A stretch of DNA of 64,000 nt from Sebastes aleutianus (Eukaryota; Chordata; Actinopteri; Perciformes; Sebastidae). Location of the stretch: assembly GCA_916700875.1 (NCBI GenBank), contig CAKAKS010000068.1, positions 28,554,753 to 28,618,752 of the forward strand, in the 5' to 3' direction. The position numbers and the translations under genes are program-made. Below are positions 25,401-36,794 of this stretch, in pieces (the stretch's first letter is position 1; the number at the start of each line of letters is the position of its first letter). The notes below the pieces were generated by a model that saw only the letters and a list, made by a program, of their open reading frames with translations, was not told the origin of the DNA and made no database searches.

Positions 25401-28400
25401 GCTTCTCCTCCCTCTCTCCCTGGATTCTCCTCCTCTCCGCCTGCAGCTCCTCTTCCGACTCCGCCCTCAGACGCTCGGTGTCCTTCCTCTTCTGGGCCTC
25501 CAGTCTGTCGCACTCTGCTGCTCGCTCTTCCTCTAGAGTGATGCGTAACTCCTTCAACATGACCTCGCTCTCCTCCCTGAGCACAGGACGAACATATCAG
25601 TGTTATACGTAATTAAATACAAAGTGATTTCAGTTGATTTGCAAGGCTCATATTCCATAAAGCAGGAGCTCTCAATTGTTTTAATGTCTAATACTGTGTG
25701 TCTGACCTGAGTTGGTGTTGCTGCCTCTCCCTCTTCCCGTGGGCAGACTCTCTGAGCTCCTCCAGCGTCCTATCTGACTCCTCATTCAGCCTGGCCTCCT
25801 CCTCTCTCCTCTTGGACAGGAGACGCTGCTGCAGAGCCCTGGGGAGACACGTATACATTTATGGATGAAGAAATTGTTCTAAAAGTGAAATGTAGGTGTG
25901 TTTAGGTGGTATAAGGTGTAATACTCTCCATGCCTACCTCAGTCTTTCCTCGCTCTCCTCCTTCAGCTTCCTCTGCTCCTCCTCCTCCTCTCTCCTCAGC
26001 TCCTCCTGGAGGAGACGCATTCTCTTCTCCTTCTCCTTCATCATATCCTCCCTCTCGTCCTCCACATCTCGATCAGTCTTCCTTTCCTCCCTCACCTCCT
26101 TCCTCTCTCTCAGACTCCTCTCCTCTCGTTCTGCCCTCTTCCTCTCCTCCTCCTCCTCCTCCTCCTCTTTCTTCCTCCCTTTCTGGATTCTCCAGCTTGG
26201 CTCTTCTTCCAGTGGGCTCTCATGGTTTTGTAAGGGGAGTTCAGCGTCTTCGTGTTGAGTGTTGGAGGTGCGGACCAGCCGACCTCTGGAGGTCTCAGGC
26301 CTTTGTAGCCCCGGAGACGTGCCGAGGTTTTCAGTTTTTAGACGGAGCCCGACACCTTGCTCTGAGTGGGACGGGCTGGAGAGGGAGGGCGAAGGGCTGG
26401 ACTGATGGAGGACGAGTCGGTCAACTTTTGGAGCTGGAGGTTTGTCTTTGCCAGCAGCCTGCAAATGCCTGAAGAGGGAGAAAGGTGTTAAACATATGCT
26501 GCGTTCCATTTACACCAGAAATCGGAAGTTGGAGATAGGAATGACGTCACACCTGAGTTGACCGCATTCCAGTACAACAATCGGAAAACTTTATGGGGTT
26601 TGCTAAAGCCAGGTTAGCCATTGTTAGCCATACCAGTTGATAACAACGCATTACTCTAGTATTTTGCTCATACAAACACTGAAGCAACATGTCCACAGAT
26701 AGAAGTTGGACAGTACTGTGTGTACGACTGATTTAGAGACACAAATAAGACAGAAGTGATAATAAACGGTATATTACTACAGCTTTTTTATTGCTGATGC
26801 ACAGAGCATCTTGGATTTTGACGTCGAGGTTGGTGAAGTTCCTCTGACTTTCCAAGTCAGAAATCCGACTTCAGGGGGCGTTCCAGTTGAATCTGGAAAT
26901 TTCCGACTTCCCTGTTCAAATGAAACTCAGCATATTTTATTAATGGACAAGTTGTGTATATTTCCTGAATGTCCATGTCCTTATTTTGACGCAGTAGCTG
27001 CATGTTTCACCAACATAAATTTAATAGTTGGGACTTTTACAAAGTTAATGTTTGGCACCTGATTTTCACAATTTCACAGCTGAAATCACTGTGAAAATAA
27101 TAACTGATGAATTTTTGGGTTATGATGGAATAAATGGATCAAAAATTAACTTCCAATTCCTTGTGAGACACTTTTCAAGACCTGCCGAGGACACACTTCT
27201 TCAAGAGATGATGCAACTGAGCACAGCAGCTGTTTTCCAGGAACAATATCAAAACAACAACAAACCTCTTGGCAGTCTCTGCCTTCTTTGTTTTCGCCTC
27301 CCCTCCATTCTCCTCTTCCTCTTTTGTTTCCTCTTTGCCGTCTCTCTCCAGTGGACTGACAGCGGCGGACAGGTCGTTGATGTCCAGAACCTTCTCCGAC
27401 AGCTTTAGGATACAAAACCAGAACTGTTACAAAAACAGGTTGACAATAAACAGTTGAACGAATGACTGGGTGCCGCACTGCGTGATCAGAGTACCTTGAC
27501 ATCTATGGAGGATGAAGCCTCCTCAATGTTCTCACTGGCCTCAGACTCCTGCAATAACAAACAAACACCCTCAACGAATGAACTCACGTAAACAAAATTG
27601 CACAAGCGACACTAAACATCCAAGCATGCTGTGTTTTCTAAAGACACACACACACACACACACAGCATATGGCAAAAGCAGAGCCTACATGCAAACACAA
27701 GCGTGGCCGGAGAGCTGGCAAGGCAAACTGTAAAATCAGTCTGTAATCTAAGCAAGCAGACTCTGTAAAGTGGGGGAAGCGATGGCGGGAGATGAGAGTC
27801 CTGTGTCTGGTCAAATTGCTCGAAATCACCCGCCAATCTAAAAGCAGACAGACTACCAAAAGCCTGCACTGTTGATGTGGAAAAAGGGGATCAGAAGTTT
27901 CCAATCCAGTCCTCAGGGGCTCAAATGGATTGTCCTTTCACCAAATGATAGTCCAGTGTGTGCGAGTGATGACGTTCAGGCTGGGAGCCCCTAAGGCAGT
28001 GGATTCTGGGAGCTACATGCACCTGCTTGCAGCATACTTGCCAACCCTCCTGATTTTCCCAGGAGATTCACGTCTTTCCTTGCCGTCCCCCGGTTTCCTC
28101 CCGGGGTCACCATTCTCCCGCATTTCTCCCGATTTATGGCAATTTTTCACACCTTTTTCTCCTTTTCGTTATCTCAACATGTTTCTGGCACTGTCAGTTC
28201 TGGCAATATCAGAGCAAAGTTGTTGTGGCGTGGCGCAAGCCATTGGAAATACCGGGTTTCAGAGCGCAGTGGTGCCGTTGTCACAGTGTGTCTAAAAGGG
28301 CCTTCAGTGAGTGAGAGAAGGAGAGGGAAATGGAGAGTACTGAGAGAAAAAAATACTCACGCAGGAGCAGAAAATGAATGAATGAAAACTGATGAATATT

Positions 28401-31400
28401 AGCCTAGTTTATACCAGAAATTCACAGAAGTTCACGCCAAATTATTCAGTTTTCCTTCCTGACAATTAAAAGTAAAATCAAAAGTTGGCCTATGCAGTGT
28501 ACTTATTATTTTGTTATTTTCATTCTTTAAAAGTCACTAGAATGCAGGAAACAGTCTCTGAAACTCAAATTCTGGGGGACGACCACCAGACCTCCCGTTT
28601 TGGTTTTGAAATCCTCCCTACTTTTGAGGTCTCAAGGTTGGCAAGTATGGCTTGCAGAGATCAGGCAGGATCAGGGTTGAGGTCGGGTAGTGAATGGGGG
28701 GAGAGGGGGGGTGTAAGCACACAGAGGCAACACCGAACCCTACCTCTGCAGGAAGGGGGGATTTTTTTGTCACATTCTCCATCTTGCCAGTTTTTCTCTT
28801 TTGGTCAAGCGTTTTAAGGTCACTCGGCATCGTCTCCTTGCTTTGCTTTGCTGGTTGGTCCCGAGACGTTCCAGTCTCAAAGACCTCCACGACTTCCTCC
28901 TCATCCTCCGATGCAGTTTGGGGCTTTGAGGTATCTGATTCGTCGTCTCCTTCCAGTCTCTCTAACACCTCCTCGTCACTCTCTGACAGCTTCCTCTGAC
29001 TCAGGGAGCATCTCTCCAAGGCCTCATCGTTCTTCTCCTCCTCCTCCTCCTCCTCCTCCTCCTCCTCCTCCTCCTCCTCCTCCTCTTTCTCCTTCTCTTG
29101 CTCTCTTTCGCTATTTACCTCCTCCTCCTCTTCCTCGCTCTCATCCCGCCCTTCTTCGTCATCTACGCTTCCCTCAAGCTCATCCCTCTCTTTGTCATCT
29201 TTCTCACTCCCTCCACCTCGATCACTTTTGAAGCATTTCTCCACAACTTCCTCGCTACCTTCCTCAAATTTCTGTTTTTCTTCTTCCGCTTGCACCTCTT
29301 CCTTCTCCTCCATTAAACTCTCCACTGCCTCGTCACTCTCTACGTTCTCTTCTTTGTCTTTGGTCTTAACGCAATTTTCCTCATCTATGTCTTCATCACC
29401 GCCTTCGCAGCATTCCTCTTCTACCTCATCACTCTCTACTTCCTCCTCTTCTTTATTGCTTCCTATAGACTTTTTACTTCCTCCCTGCTCCTCCTCCATC
29501 TCTTCTTTGCTTTTTCTCTCATCTGCTTCCTCGTCCTGTGCCTCTCCATCTTCCAGCTCATTTCCTACCTCTCCTTTCTCCTCCGTCCCTCCCTCCTCTG
29601 CTTCCCCTCCTCCTTCATCCTCTCCCTTCTCTCTCTGAACATCCTCCTCCTGCTCCTCCTCCACCACCTCATTTAACTCTTGTTCAGGACGTGCCCCCTC
29701 CTTACTGACATGGTTTCTGCGGCCCGCAAGTGAGGTCAGGCGGAGGTGGCGGCCCCTCACAGAGTCCTAGGTGAAGGCGGGGAATAGGAAGAAGAGTTCA
29801 TCCGTCCCAGACAGAGGCACAGTGGAAGGCGTGCAGAGACAAAAGGGAGAGAAAGGATGGAGGAAGGCAGGTGAGGGAAGGAGGCAGACAAAAAGATTGT
29901 GACCTCCACTGAAAGACGGTTGGGGGGGGGGTGATGATCTTGACATGCAAAACCGACGGATCGGGCATTTCACTGGGACAAAATGAGTAAAATAAATAAA
30001 TAAAAACATGCATGTTTGCATAGAAAAACATACACATTGACTTGTTTTGGGTCTCTCTCACACTCAAACACAGTCACACACACAGGAGCAGGAGCAGTTT
30101 GATAAATGTGATTTCCTTGTTTCAGCGTTTCTCCTCCAAAAAAGCCAAAATGTATAGAAGAAATCACTGAATCGATATGCATTAGTTCTACTAAATCATT
30201 GGGACATTGTGTAATTGTGCATTACCAACTTTCATTAGTAGGTAATGTAAGAAATTCATAAATTAGGACAGACTTTTCTCAGAATCTAACGGCAGTCATG
30301 AGGAGTTGTACTGGTCTATCCCAATGGGGATGAATATATAAGAGGGAAATTATAGTTTTGACAGTGATGACACATGCTCCTGATATCTAGTTTCAGACAG
30401 CAAAGCAGTAACAGTGACAGTAGGAGGACAGCAGGACAAAAAGGAAGACACAGTGACAGCCGTGCCCGTAGGACAGATCCCAGCAGCACAGCAGCTACAC
30501 GAACACGTCCCGGGTCACGGCGCAAAAGGTGAGAGGTTTAAAGGTCAAACAGGTCACACGAGACAAAGAGAAGGAATAACAGATGGTTTAGAATCACAGT
30601 TACATGAGACAACAAGAGAAAGTCCACTATCCGTGATAGAAACAAGTAGGCCTGCCCCAAACTACAAAATATATGTAGCATCTATATCACACATTATAAA
30701 GTTCTTATTATTAATTCAGGGGAGATACCCCAGGCAAAACATTGTTTTTCATGCATTAATCTATTTTGAGATGTTGGGCTATTTTGCTTCCATAAAATGT
30801 CTTCTTTCAGACTAGTGGAAAAAAAACATTCAAAATACACATTTAGGGGTTTATTTGACTACTTTGTCTATTTGTGTCTGTAGATTTCTCCTAAATTCAC
30901 TAAAAGTTAACATTAGATAATGCCTCATTTGCATATTTAAACATAACATTTCAGAAAACTTGTAATACAAAAAAGAATTGTCCTAATGTAAGTAATCAAC
31001 TGGAGAAGTTTCAATGTTGATATCTATTAGTTAATTGTTTTATCCTATTCACCTGTGGTGTCTTGTAAATGTATGTTATTTTTACAATACATATCTTTAA
31101 AGACAGTTTTCTTAAAATGATTTTTTCTCAGACTCTGAGCCAGAAGTCTCCACTTCAGTAGCACTTACATACACCAAACTTTCCAGTTTCATTCCTATCT
31201 ATATTCTGAAGGTTTCTACTGAGGGGTTTGTTCATACATCATTCATAGCCTGATTTATAGAACATTTTAATCCTAAAAACGTGGCAATTTTTTTTTTTTT
31301 TTTATGGCTTTTGACAGTATTTCATGATTTATGGAGTGATAAAAACAGATATTCAAAATCCCCCTCTGTAAAAACATTTCACTCTAATATGTCAACAAAA

Positions 31401-31620
31401 TAAAACAAGAATTTTGAACCTGGCTTCATCTAATGTTCAGATTTCTGTTCTGGAAATGTATGCACATTAGCACATATTTAATAAAATAATGCCTCATTTC
31501 AATATTTAAACTTGAAAAATTTCTGAAAAGGGCATGGTGTTACAAACAGTACATGGTACACAGAAATGGCAGAGAGAGCAAGAAAGACAAAAACAAAGGT
31601 GAGAGCCACTGTGGCCTTGG

Positions 31621-31661
<41 letters not shown>

Positions 31662-31772
31662 ACCTGTTGGGATGGAGGTTCAGGGCTGTGGTCTCCAGAT
31701 AGAGCCAAGTCCTGCAACTCTGGCTCTGTTCTCTCCTCAGCTGGAGCTCCACCACTGGCTTCACTGTCCTAA

Positions 31773-31810
<38 letters not shown>

Positions 31811-34800
31811 AACGTTAAAACCTTCCACTGGAACTTATAAACCATTAAATATCTAACACATTTATTTCTTAGGGAATTATCGTCCTGAAATATATCAGTA
31901 TCAGTATAAGCCTGCAACAGCTGGTCTCATTTTCTCTTATTAGAAGATTTATTTTACGAAGACGTGGAATAGAATCAGTGCTGTCTACCTCATACTGTAG
32001 GCCTCCTCCAAGGGCATCCAGGTCCAGATGAAGGTTCTTCAATAACCGGTCTGAACCACGAGGACTTGACTGTAAAAGTGACAACATCTGGTTTGATAGG
32101 GACATAAAGTATACATCATCTTGCACTTGTTTTTAGGGTTGTACTGTACCTCATTATCTGAGATTTTATCATCATCGTCATCATCATCAAAGCCAGGCAG
32201 AGCGAGAGACACCCTCTCCTCCTGCCTGCTGCCCAGAACACTCGATGTTCCACTGCTCCGAGGGGCCTGACAGAGAAAGAGATTACATATAGTATTGTGT
32301 ACAGTGGAATGGTTTGAGAGAGGCTACAAATGCAATAGTGTATCATCAATGCACCCCAAGGGATTTCTTTAGGGGCTCCAGTCCTCCGGAGCTGCCGAGG
32401 GACCGCCGGAGAGGAGGGGCAGAACCAGGCAGTGGACCGGGGACATCCAGACCTCTCAGAGGGGCCAGGCTGCCCAGCGGGGATGGTAGCGGTCCCAGGG
32501 ATGAACTCAGTGCCTGTAGGAATACAGAAACAGTAGGAGAAGTAAGCATCTAGACTGAGAAACATCAAAAACATTTAAATAATTACATTTACAATCCCCA
32601 CTAGGGCTGCTTTTTCAGTATAGGTGATTTTTCAATAAAGAAAACATACTTATTAATATTTTATTCCATTTCTGCCAATAAATCCCCCTAAATGTTACAC
32701 ACTGGTCCTTTAAAGTGAAGCATTTCTCCCACAAAACAAAAAAAACTAAAATATAACAACCACTCACTCCAGGAGTCTTGAGTGGCTCCTTCTTCTTTTT
32801 CTCTTTCTTCTCCTTCTTTTCTTTCTTCTTCTTCTTGTCCTTGTCCTTCTTCGCCCCCGTGCCTCCTGCGACGGCGGCCGTGAGCTGGGCGCGCTCACGC
32901 TCCTGGGCCACCAGGCCGCGGTAGTGCTCGTCGCAGGGGTGATCCCAGGTGGACTGGCCCGAGGAGAAGTTGAAATAGTAGATGTCCCCCGTCACATCCT
33001 GGCTGTGGGGGAGGAGGGGGGAGAGGAGGGGAGTCACTTCGGCACCTCCAAAAAAGGCCCAGGAAAGGGAAGGACAGATGATGGGAGGATGGGTAGGTGA
33101 ACAGAGAGATGTCACCTGAAATTGAATGCTGCACCAAATGAACTATATCATTTTATATAACCATATCTCAGAGATTTGTTGGGCCATGAAAAATTAAAGC
33201 TGCTTCCTAAGTTTTCATAGTGGTGATGACTGTGCATTTTAGTTGAGTTAAAGGTGCTTTATACAATATTCAGAGCATTAATATAGCAGTAAACAACTAT
33301 TTGCTATGTAATGATATAGAGGAGTACTGTCTACCTGAGCAGAGAACGAAGTCGCTCTCCCTCTGTGCTTTTAGTGCATGTGAGCGTATGTGAGCGTGCC
33401 CGACTGGCATTATTTCACTGCAGCTGACATGATGTTGGAGCAAAAGAAGGTTGCTATGCATCTCCACCCTCAGGTGTCAAGAACAGACCTTCATCCTTGA
33501 TTAGCTCCAAGGACACAAACACTCCTACATTACTGTCAAATACACTAGGGCTGCAACTAACGATTATTTTCATTGTAGATTAATTATTTTCTCAATTAAT
33601 CAATTAGTTGTTTGGTCTATAAAATGTCAGAAAATGGTGAAAAATGTCCATCAGTGTTTACCAAAGCTCAAGAGGACGTCCTCAAATGACTTGTTTTGTC
33701 CACAACTCAAAGATATTCAGTTTACTGTCATAGAGGAGTAAAGAAACAAGAAAAAAAATCACATTTATGAAGCTGGAATTTTGACTTTATTTTCTTTAAA
33801 AAATTATCAAAATAGATGGCGATTAATTTGATAGTTTACAACTAATTGATTAATCGTTGCAGCTCTAAATTAGACTCAGTAAATCGCACTTGCTGCGGGG
33901 AGTGCTGTGCTTGTATCTCTGGTGCCTCACTAAGGATCACCAAGACTGTTAACAGAAACTTTCAACTCTAATCAAGAGTAATAGAAACCCACTGTGACAC
34001 CACAGCCTCCACACCAAATATGATTTCATAATAATACATCCATTGCTACAAAACCGCAGCAAATCTTCTCTAGCCAGCCTGTCTCCCCTCACTTACCAAG
34101 GTTTCCACTCGGGAGGCAGAGGGGCAACGATGCCTTCCCTGGCCAGCCACAGGAGCTCCGGCTCACCGTCGGGATCAATGCCAATCTCTCTTGCGTACTC
34201 TTGGATCTCTGATGAGAGAGAGAGAGAAAAGTAGTAGTAGTAAATTATACAAGTAGGTTTAACAGCTCATTAAGGCAAAGTGAGGCCCCCCAAAACAACA
34301 CATGAGATAATAGAAGGATATAAGAGTTGAGGAGGGAATGAAAACTCAATGAATAAAACTATATTAACGCTGCAGATTTTCCATACTACTGCTGCTACCA
34401 GGAGGAAACATGAAAACAATATTGATAAGAAGGAGATGGAGATGGCTTGGACATGTATTAAGGAAACCGTCTGATGATATGACAAAAGTGGCATTGCGTT
34501 GGACACCAGAGGGAAAACGCAAAAGAGGGAGGCCCAAAACAACCTGGAGGCAAACCATCGAATGAGAGATGAAGACGAGAGGATACAGCTGGAACAGCAT
34601 TGAGAAGCCAAACAACAGAGATGAGTGGAGATCCTTAGTCCTTGCCCTATGTGCCACCAGGCGCAACAAGGACTAAGTAAAGTAAGTAAGCTGCTGCCAG
34701 GAATGATCCTCCATTATCTGTCATCAGTAATCATCATATCTGTGTAAACCATGAGGTGCTAGTAAATATTATCTGTGGTGTATAGGTAATCTATAGGTAC

Positions 34801-34942
34801 AGTAAGGCAATCATATCCATATGAGCAGCCATACCCAGGTTACAGCCCTCACCCACTGTGTACCTTGTTCAGAGGGTGTATAGCTCTCATCATAGTCCTC
34901 TTCAAGGATCAGCTGGTCTCCTATGAGAGCAGCTGCAGTCAT
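19114..34942 (-). CDS. cep164: Centrosomal protein of 164 kDa (27 coding exons)
   Basis: Distal-appendage protein of the mother centriole, needed for ciliary vesicle docking and TTBK2 recruitment. Coding exons in transcript order: 34942-34864, 34208-34097, 33002-32768, 32513-32355, 32266-32150, 32069-31989, 31768-31664, 29766-28744, 27548-27495, 27402-27266, 26468-25938, 25838-25707, 25576-25381, 23683-23609, 23501-23379, 22718-22575, 22339-22256, 22177-22109, 22006-21747, 21621-21436, 20977-20797, 20700-20593, 20383-20281, 20164-19823, 19704-19632, 19537-19418, 19210-19114. They sum to 4926 nt (1641 aa) in one frame. IGDQLILEEDYDE opens the protein; a WW domain (Trp61, Trp83, GDIYYFNF) follows, then a Lys-rich stretch, NLHLDLDALGGGLQYE, a large acidic exon, a long Glu/Arg coiled coil (about 740-1310), and a conserved tail (KVTFDVTESD, GNKRWLE, LVQLGLDDNNQIRVYHY). 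Exon 4 (32513-32355) has a weak donor, GTGCAT. Confidence 0.95.
19362..19391 (+). repeat. GT microsatellite just beyond the donor of cep164 exon 26
   Basis: On the transcribed strand this is a CA repeat starting 26 bases after the GTATCC donor of the 19537-19418 exon. Confidence 0.9.
22009..22028 (-). repeat. TG repeat serving as the acceptor tract of a cep164 exon
   Basis: On the minus strand about nine TG units end in TCCAG at the start of the 22006-21747 exon, so the repeat is the upstream splicing tract. Confidence 0.85.
22423..22468. repeat. TA microsatellite
   Basis: About 22 TA units in a cep164 intron. Confidence 0.9.
22821..23306. mobile_element. hAT-like MITE with perfect ATTTAAAC duplication
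   Basis: In a cep164 intron. Begins TAGGGCTGTCAAAGTTAAC with repeated ATAACGCGTTAACGC motifs and ends GATTAATCG...GATTGACAGTCGTA. ATTTAAAC occurs at 22813-22820 and 23307-23314. Confidence 0.85.
24540..25300. repeat. Composite repeat relic in a cep164 intron
   Basis: Local inverted matches include CCATTTTGGACTGAAA (24557) with TTTCAGTCCAAAATGG (24690), and several CGTGTTTAC/GTAAACACG-type motifs at 24800 and 25235. This suggests one or two old foldback elements. Boundaries and family are unresolved; no gene is seen in 23690-25380. Confidence 0.4.
26500..26935. mobile_element. Probable MITE with CTGCGTTCC / GGCGTTCCAG ends
   Basis: In the cep164 intron above the 26468-25938 exon. GCGTTCCA and TCGGAAGTT-type motifs at the left are echoed by GTCAGAAATCCGACTT and GGCGTTCCAGTTGAA at the right. 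No clean target duplication was found. Confidence 0.4.
27645..27664. repeat. CA microsatellite
   Basis: Ten CA units in a cep164 intron. Confidence 0.9.
28033..28649. mobile_element. hAT MITE with CATACTTGCCAACC inverted ends
   Basis: In the cep164 intron just past the acidic exon (its donor is 95 bp away). Ends CATACTTGCCAACC and GGTTGGCAAGTATG are exact inverted repeats. The 8-bp duplication GCTTGCAG is perfect (28025-28032 and 28650-28657). A related right half lies at 63590-63742. Confidence 0.95.
28744..29766 (-). other. cep164: Single 1023-nt acidic exon of cep164
   Basis: One exon encodes 341 residues (about 297-637) that are overwhelmingly Glu/Asp/Ser/Lys, ending KMENVTKKSPLPAE. It contains a run of about 19 Glu from a GAG repeat (plus-strand TCC repeat, 29036-29092). 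Frame, acceptor (CACCTAG) and donor (GTAGGG) are intact and phase 0 at both ends, so the exon is removable in frame. This region of CEP164 is poorly conserved and also acidic in mammals. Confidence 0.85.
29036..29092 (-). repeat. cep164: Coding GAG trinucleotide repeat (poly-Glu) in cep164
   Basis: About 19 TCC units on the plus strand encode consecutive Glu codons inside the acidic exon; nearly all are GAG, so length variation is likely. Confidence 0.9.
30800..31530. repeat. Dispersed repeat, copy 1 (inverted partner at 46020-46690)
   Basis: In a cep164 intron. Shares long diverged stretches in reverse orientation with 46020-46690, e.g. GAAGTCTCCACTTCAGTAGC and CAGAATATAGATAGGAATGA. Each copy also has related ends in inverted orientation (AATGCCTCATTTGCATATTT), so it is a non-autonomous DNA-transposon family with no coding capacity. 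Confidence 0.7.
31624..31658 (+). repeat. GT microsatellite beside the donor of cep164 exon 7
   Basis: About 17 GT units on the plus strand. On the cep164 transcript this is a CA tract that begins five bases after the GT of the donor at 31663-31662. Confidence 0.9.
31775..31808 (+). repeat. CA microsatellite beside the acceptor of cep164 exon 7
   Basis: About 17 CA units on the plus strand. In the transcript it is a TG tract ending in CTTTAG, the acceptor of the 31768-31664 exon. Confidence 0.9.
32641..32713 (-). mobile_element. Truncated TTAA-MITE end (same family as 55740-56241)
   Basis: On the minus strand the sequence runs from TTTAAAGGACCAGTGTGTAA through GCAGAAATGGAATA to AAGTATGTTTTC, matching the left end of the 55740-56241 element. 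The rest of the element is missing. It lies in a cep164 intron. Confidence 0.65.
33546..33867. mobile_element. hAT-like MITE (TAGGGCTGCAACTAACG ends)
   Basis: In a cep164 intron. Begins TAGGGCTGCAACTAACGATT and ends GATTAATCGTTGCAGCTCTA. The flanking octamers AAATACAC and AATTAGAC match at six of eight positions, an eroded target duplication. Confidence 0.8.
34370..34691 (+). mobile_element. LINE 3' fragment (GRPKTTWR tail)
   Basis: In a cep164 intron, opposite strand. Translation gives RRWRWLGHVL, RWTPEGKRKRGRPKTTWR, then after a stop DEWRSLVLALCATRRNKD, the C-terminal signature of one group of non-LTR reverse transcriptases. It ends in a short TAAG repeat (34674-34691). 5'-truncated and inactive. 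Confidence 0.75.
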
Positions 34943-34949
34943 GGTTACT

Positions 34950-35478
34950 GCAAGAGAAATGCAAAACAGGGTGAATGGCACAAGAAAGAGAGAGAAGACA
35001 GGCTGTGTCAGCTCTGTCCACAGAGACAGGTGGAGACAGAGCAACATTTCCTGCTACTATGCAGCACATATGAAGAAATTAGGAAAAAATTCTTTACAAA
35101 AATGAAATGTAAACTCCAAGATTTTGATTCCCTCTCTGACCAAACTAAAATACAATATCTACTTAGAGAAAATAGTGTCATCGCCATAGAAGCTGCAGGA
35201 TATGTCAGTGTATGTCACAGCCTAAGAGACAACCACAACAACAACAACACATAATAGATGTAACTCACACTCTGCCTTTTATATACTCCTCTACTTCATG
35301 GGTTGTTTTTGTGTTTTTATTTGTTGTTTTTTACATTTATTCTTTGATATTGCAATATATTGTTATTAATTGTTTTTTATTTTTTTGTTTGTTTTATTGA
35401 CACAACAATCTTTATTGTTGTCTTCCACTTACATGCATGTTCTTTTTAAATATCTATATATTGTAGTGTGCTTAATGA

Positions 35479-35514
<36 letters not shown>

Positions 35515-36170
35515 TTTATTTTTATTTTGTTCTTTTTATTTATTATTGAATTGACGCTTTGGCAATATTGTTCACCTGACAGTCATGATCAATAAAGAAA
35601 ATTGAATTGAATTGAATTGAATTGAAAATTGAGAGAGGTGCATATCACAGCCTAAGAGACAACAACAACACATAATAGATGTAACTCACACTCAGCCTTT
35701 TATTTACTCCTCTACGTCATGTTTTTTTTGTTTTTTTTATCCTTTGATATTGCAATATATTGTTATTAATTGTTTTTTTTATTGACACAAAAAACATTAA
35801 TTACTTCTTTATTGTTTTCTTTCATTTACATGCATGTTCTTTTTTAAATATCTATATATTGTAATTTGCTTAATGAATTGTATATATGTATATTGCAATA
35901 TATTGTTATTAATTGTTTTTTATTTGTTTTATTGAGACAACAAACATGAATTACTTCTTTATAGTTTTCTTCCATTTACATGCATGTTCTTTTTTAAATA
36001 TCTATATATTGTAATTTGCTAAATGCATTGTATATATATATACTGTATATATATATATATATATATGTTTTTGTCTTTATTTTGTTTCCTTTTTTTATTT
36101 TTATTTATTATTGAATTGGCAATATTGTTCACCTGACAGTCATGCCAATAAAGCAAATTGAATAGAATAT
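34950..36170 (+). mobile_element. LINE 3' fragment with duplicated 3' UTR
   Basis: Opposite strand in cep164 intron 1. A frame (about 34960-35245) reads EREDRLCQLC, VETEQHFLLLC, the Cys/His end of a LINE reverse transcriptase. The 3' UTR from GCCTAAGAGACAACAA is present twice (35218-35628 and 35648-36170), with an inner 140-bp unit three times. The tail repeats TTGAA (35608-35633). The ORF end lies within a few bases of the splice acceptor of the cep164 start exon. Confidence 0.75.
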
Positions 36171-36508
36171 AGGATACTGTATATGCAGACAACTACAACA
36201 AGTTGACAACAAAAGACTTCTTGATTTGTGAGAGAAGATTTTAACTTGCTATAATGCTCAGCTAATAATATTAACACTTGATAGTAGTACAAAGAACAGC
36301 TAGGGCTAATTAAACATTTATGAAGCCTTTGATAAACAGTTAGGCCACATTAGCATCTCTATAAACACACAAATATCGACGTGAAATCATTTTAAAGACA
36401 GAAATGTGTGGGACAGCTAAGCTAATTAAGCTAGCATCTCAGCTAACTGAACGTTAGCTCAGCCAGATAAGTAGTTAGAGAACAGCTTATTGGTGATGAG
36501 TTATTTAC

Positions 36509-36640
36509 CTTACAGACTTTTAATCGTTCTCTCATTAGCCTCTGTGGCGATACCGACTAGTTGTCAGTAGTTTAACGCAGACATTGTGAACGCAGAAGAG
36601 GAGAAAGACACGAAAGTTACAGCTAACAACGACTTCTCCA
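36509..36640 (-). other. cep164: Probable 5' UTR exon and promoter of cep164
   Basis: On the minus strand a sequence ending GTCTGTAAG followed by GTAAAT gives a good donor at 36509. The start-codon exon has an acceptor (TTGCAG) just above 34947 and only five bases before its ATG, so an upstream noncoding exon is required. The upper limit is a guess. The flanking 36610-36720 is moderately GC-rich and fits a TATA-less housekeeping promoter. Confidence 0.5.
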
Positions 36641-36794
36641 TCTCCAAGGACGCTTCAACCGCTTCCTGTTGACGATGGAGACGTGGCTCTGATTGGCTGA
36701 GCCACATGAGGCGTTCAGGTGTCCTCGTAATCTCCTAATTAATTTTTTATTTATTTGCACATAATATGTGCAAATAAATTAAATTAATTATATT

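Noticed and set aside
25896..26472. Plus-strand Ser/Pro-rich open frames
   Set aside because: Antisense shadows of the Glu/Arg-rich coiled-coil exon of cep164, whose frame is supported by splicing.
28694..29638. Plus-strand open frames rich in Ser, Pro and Leu
   Set aside because: Antisense shadows of the acidic cep164 exon.
34865..35254. 129-codon plus-strand open frame as a gene
   Set aside because: Starts in antisense of the cep164 exon and then reads a LINE reverse transcriptase fragment.
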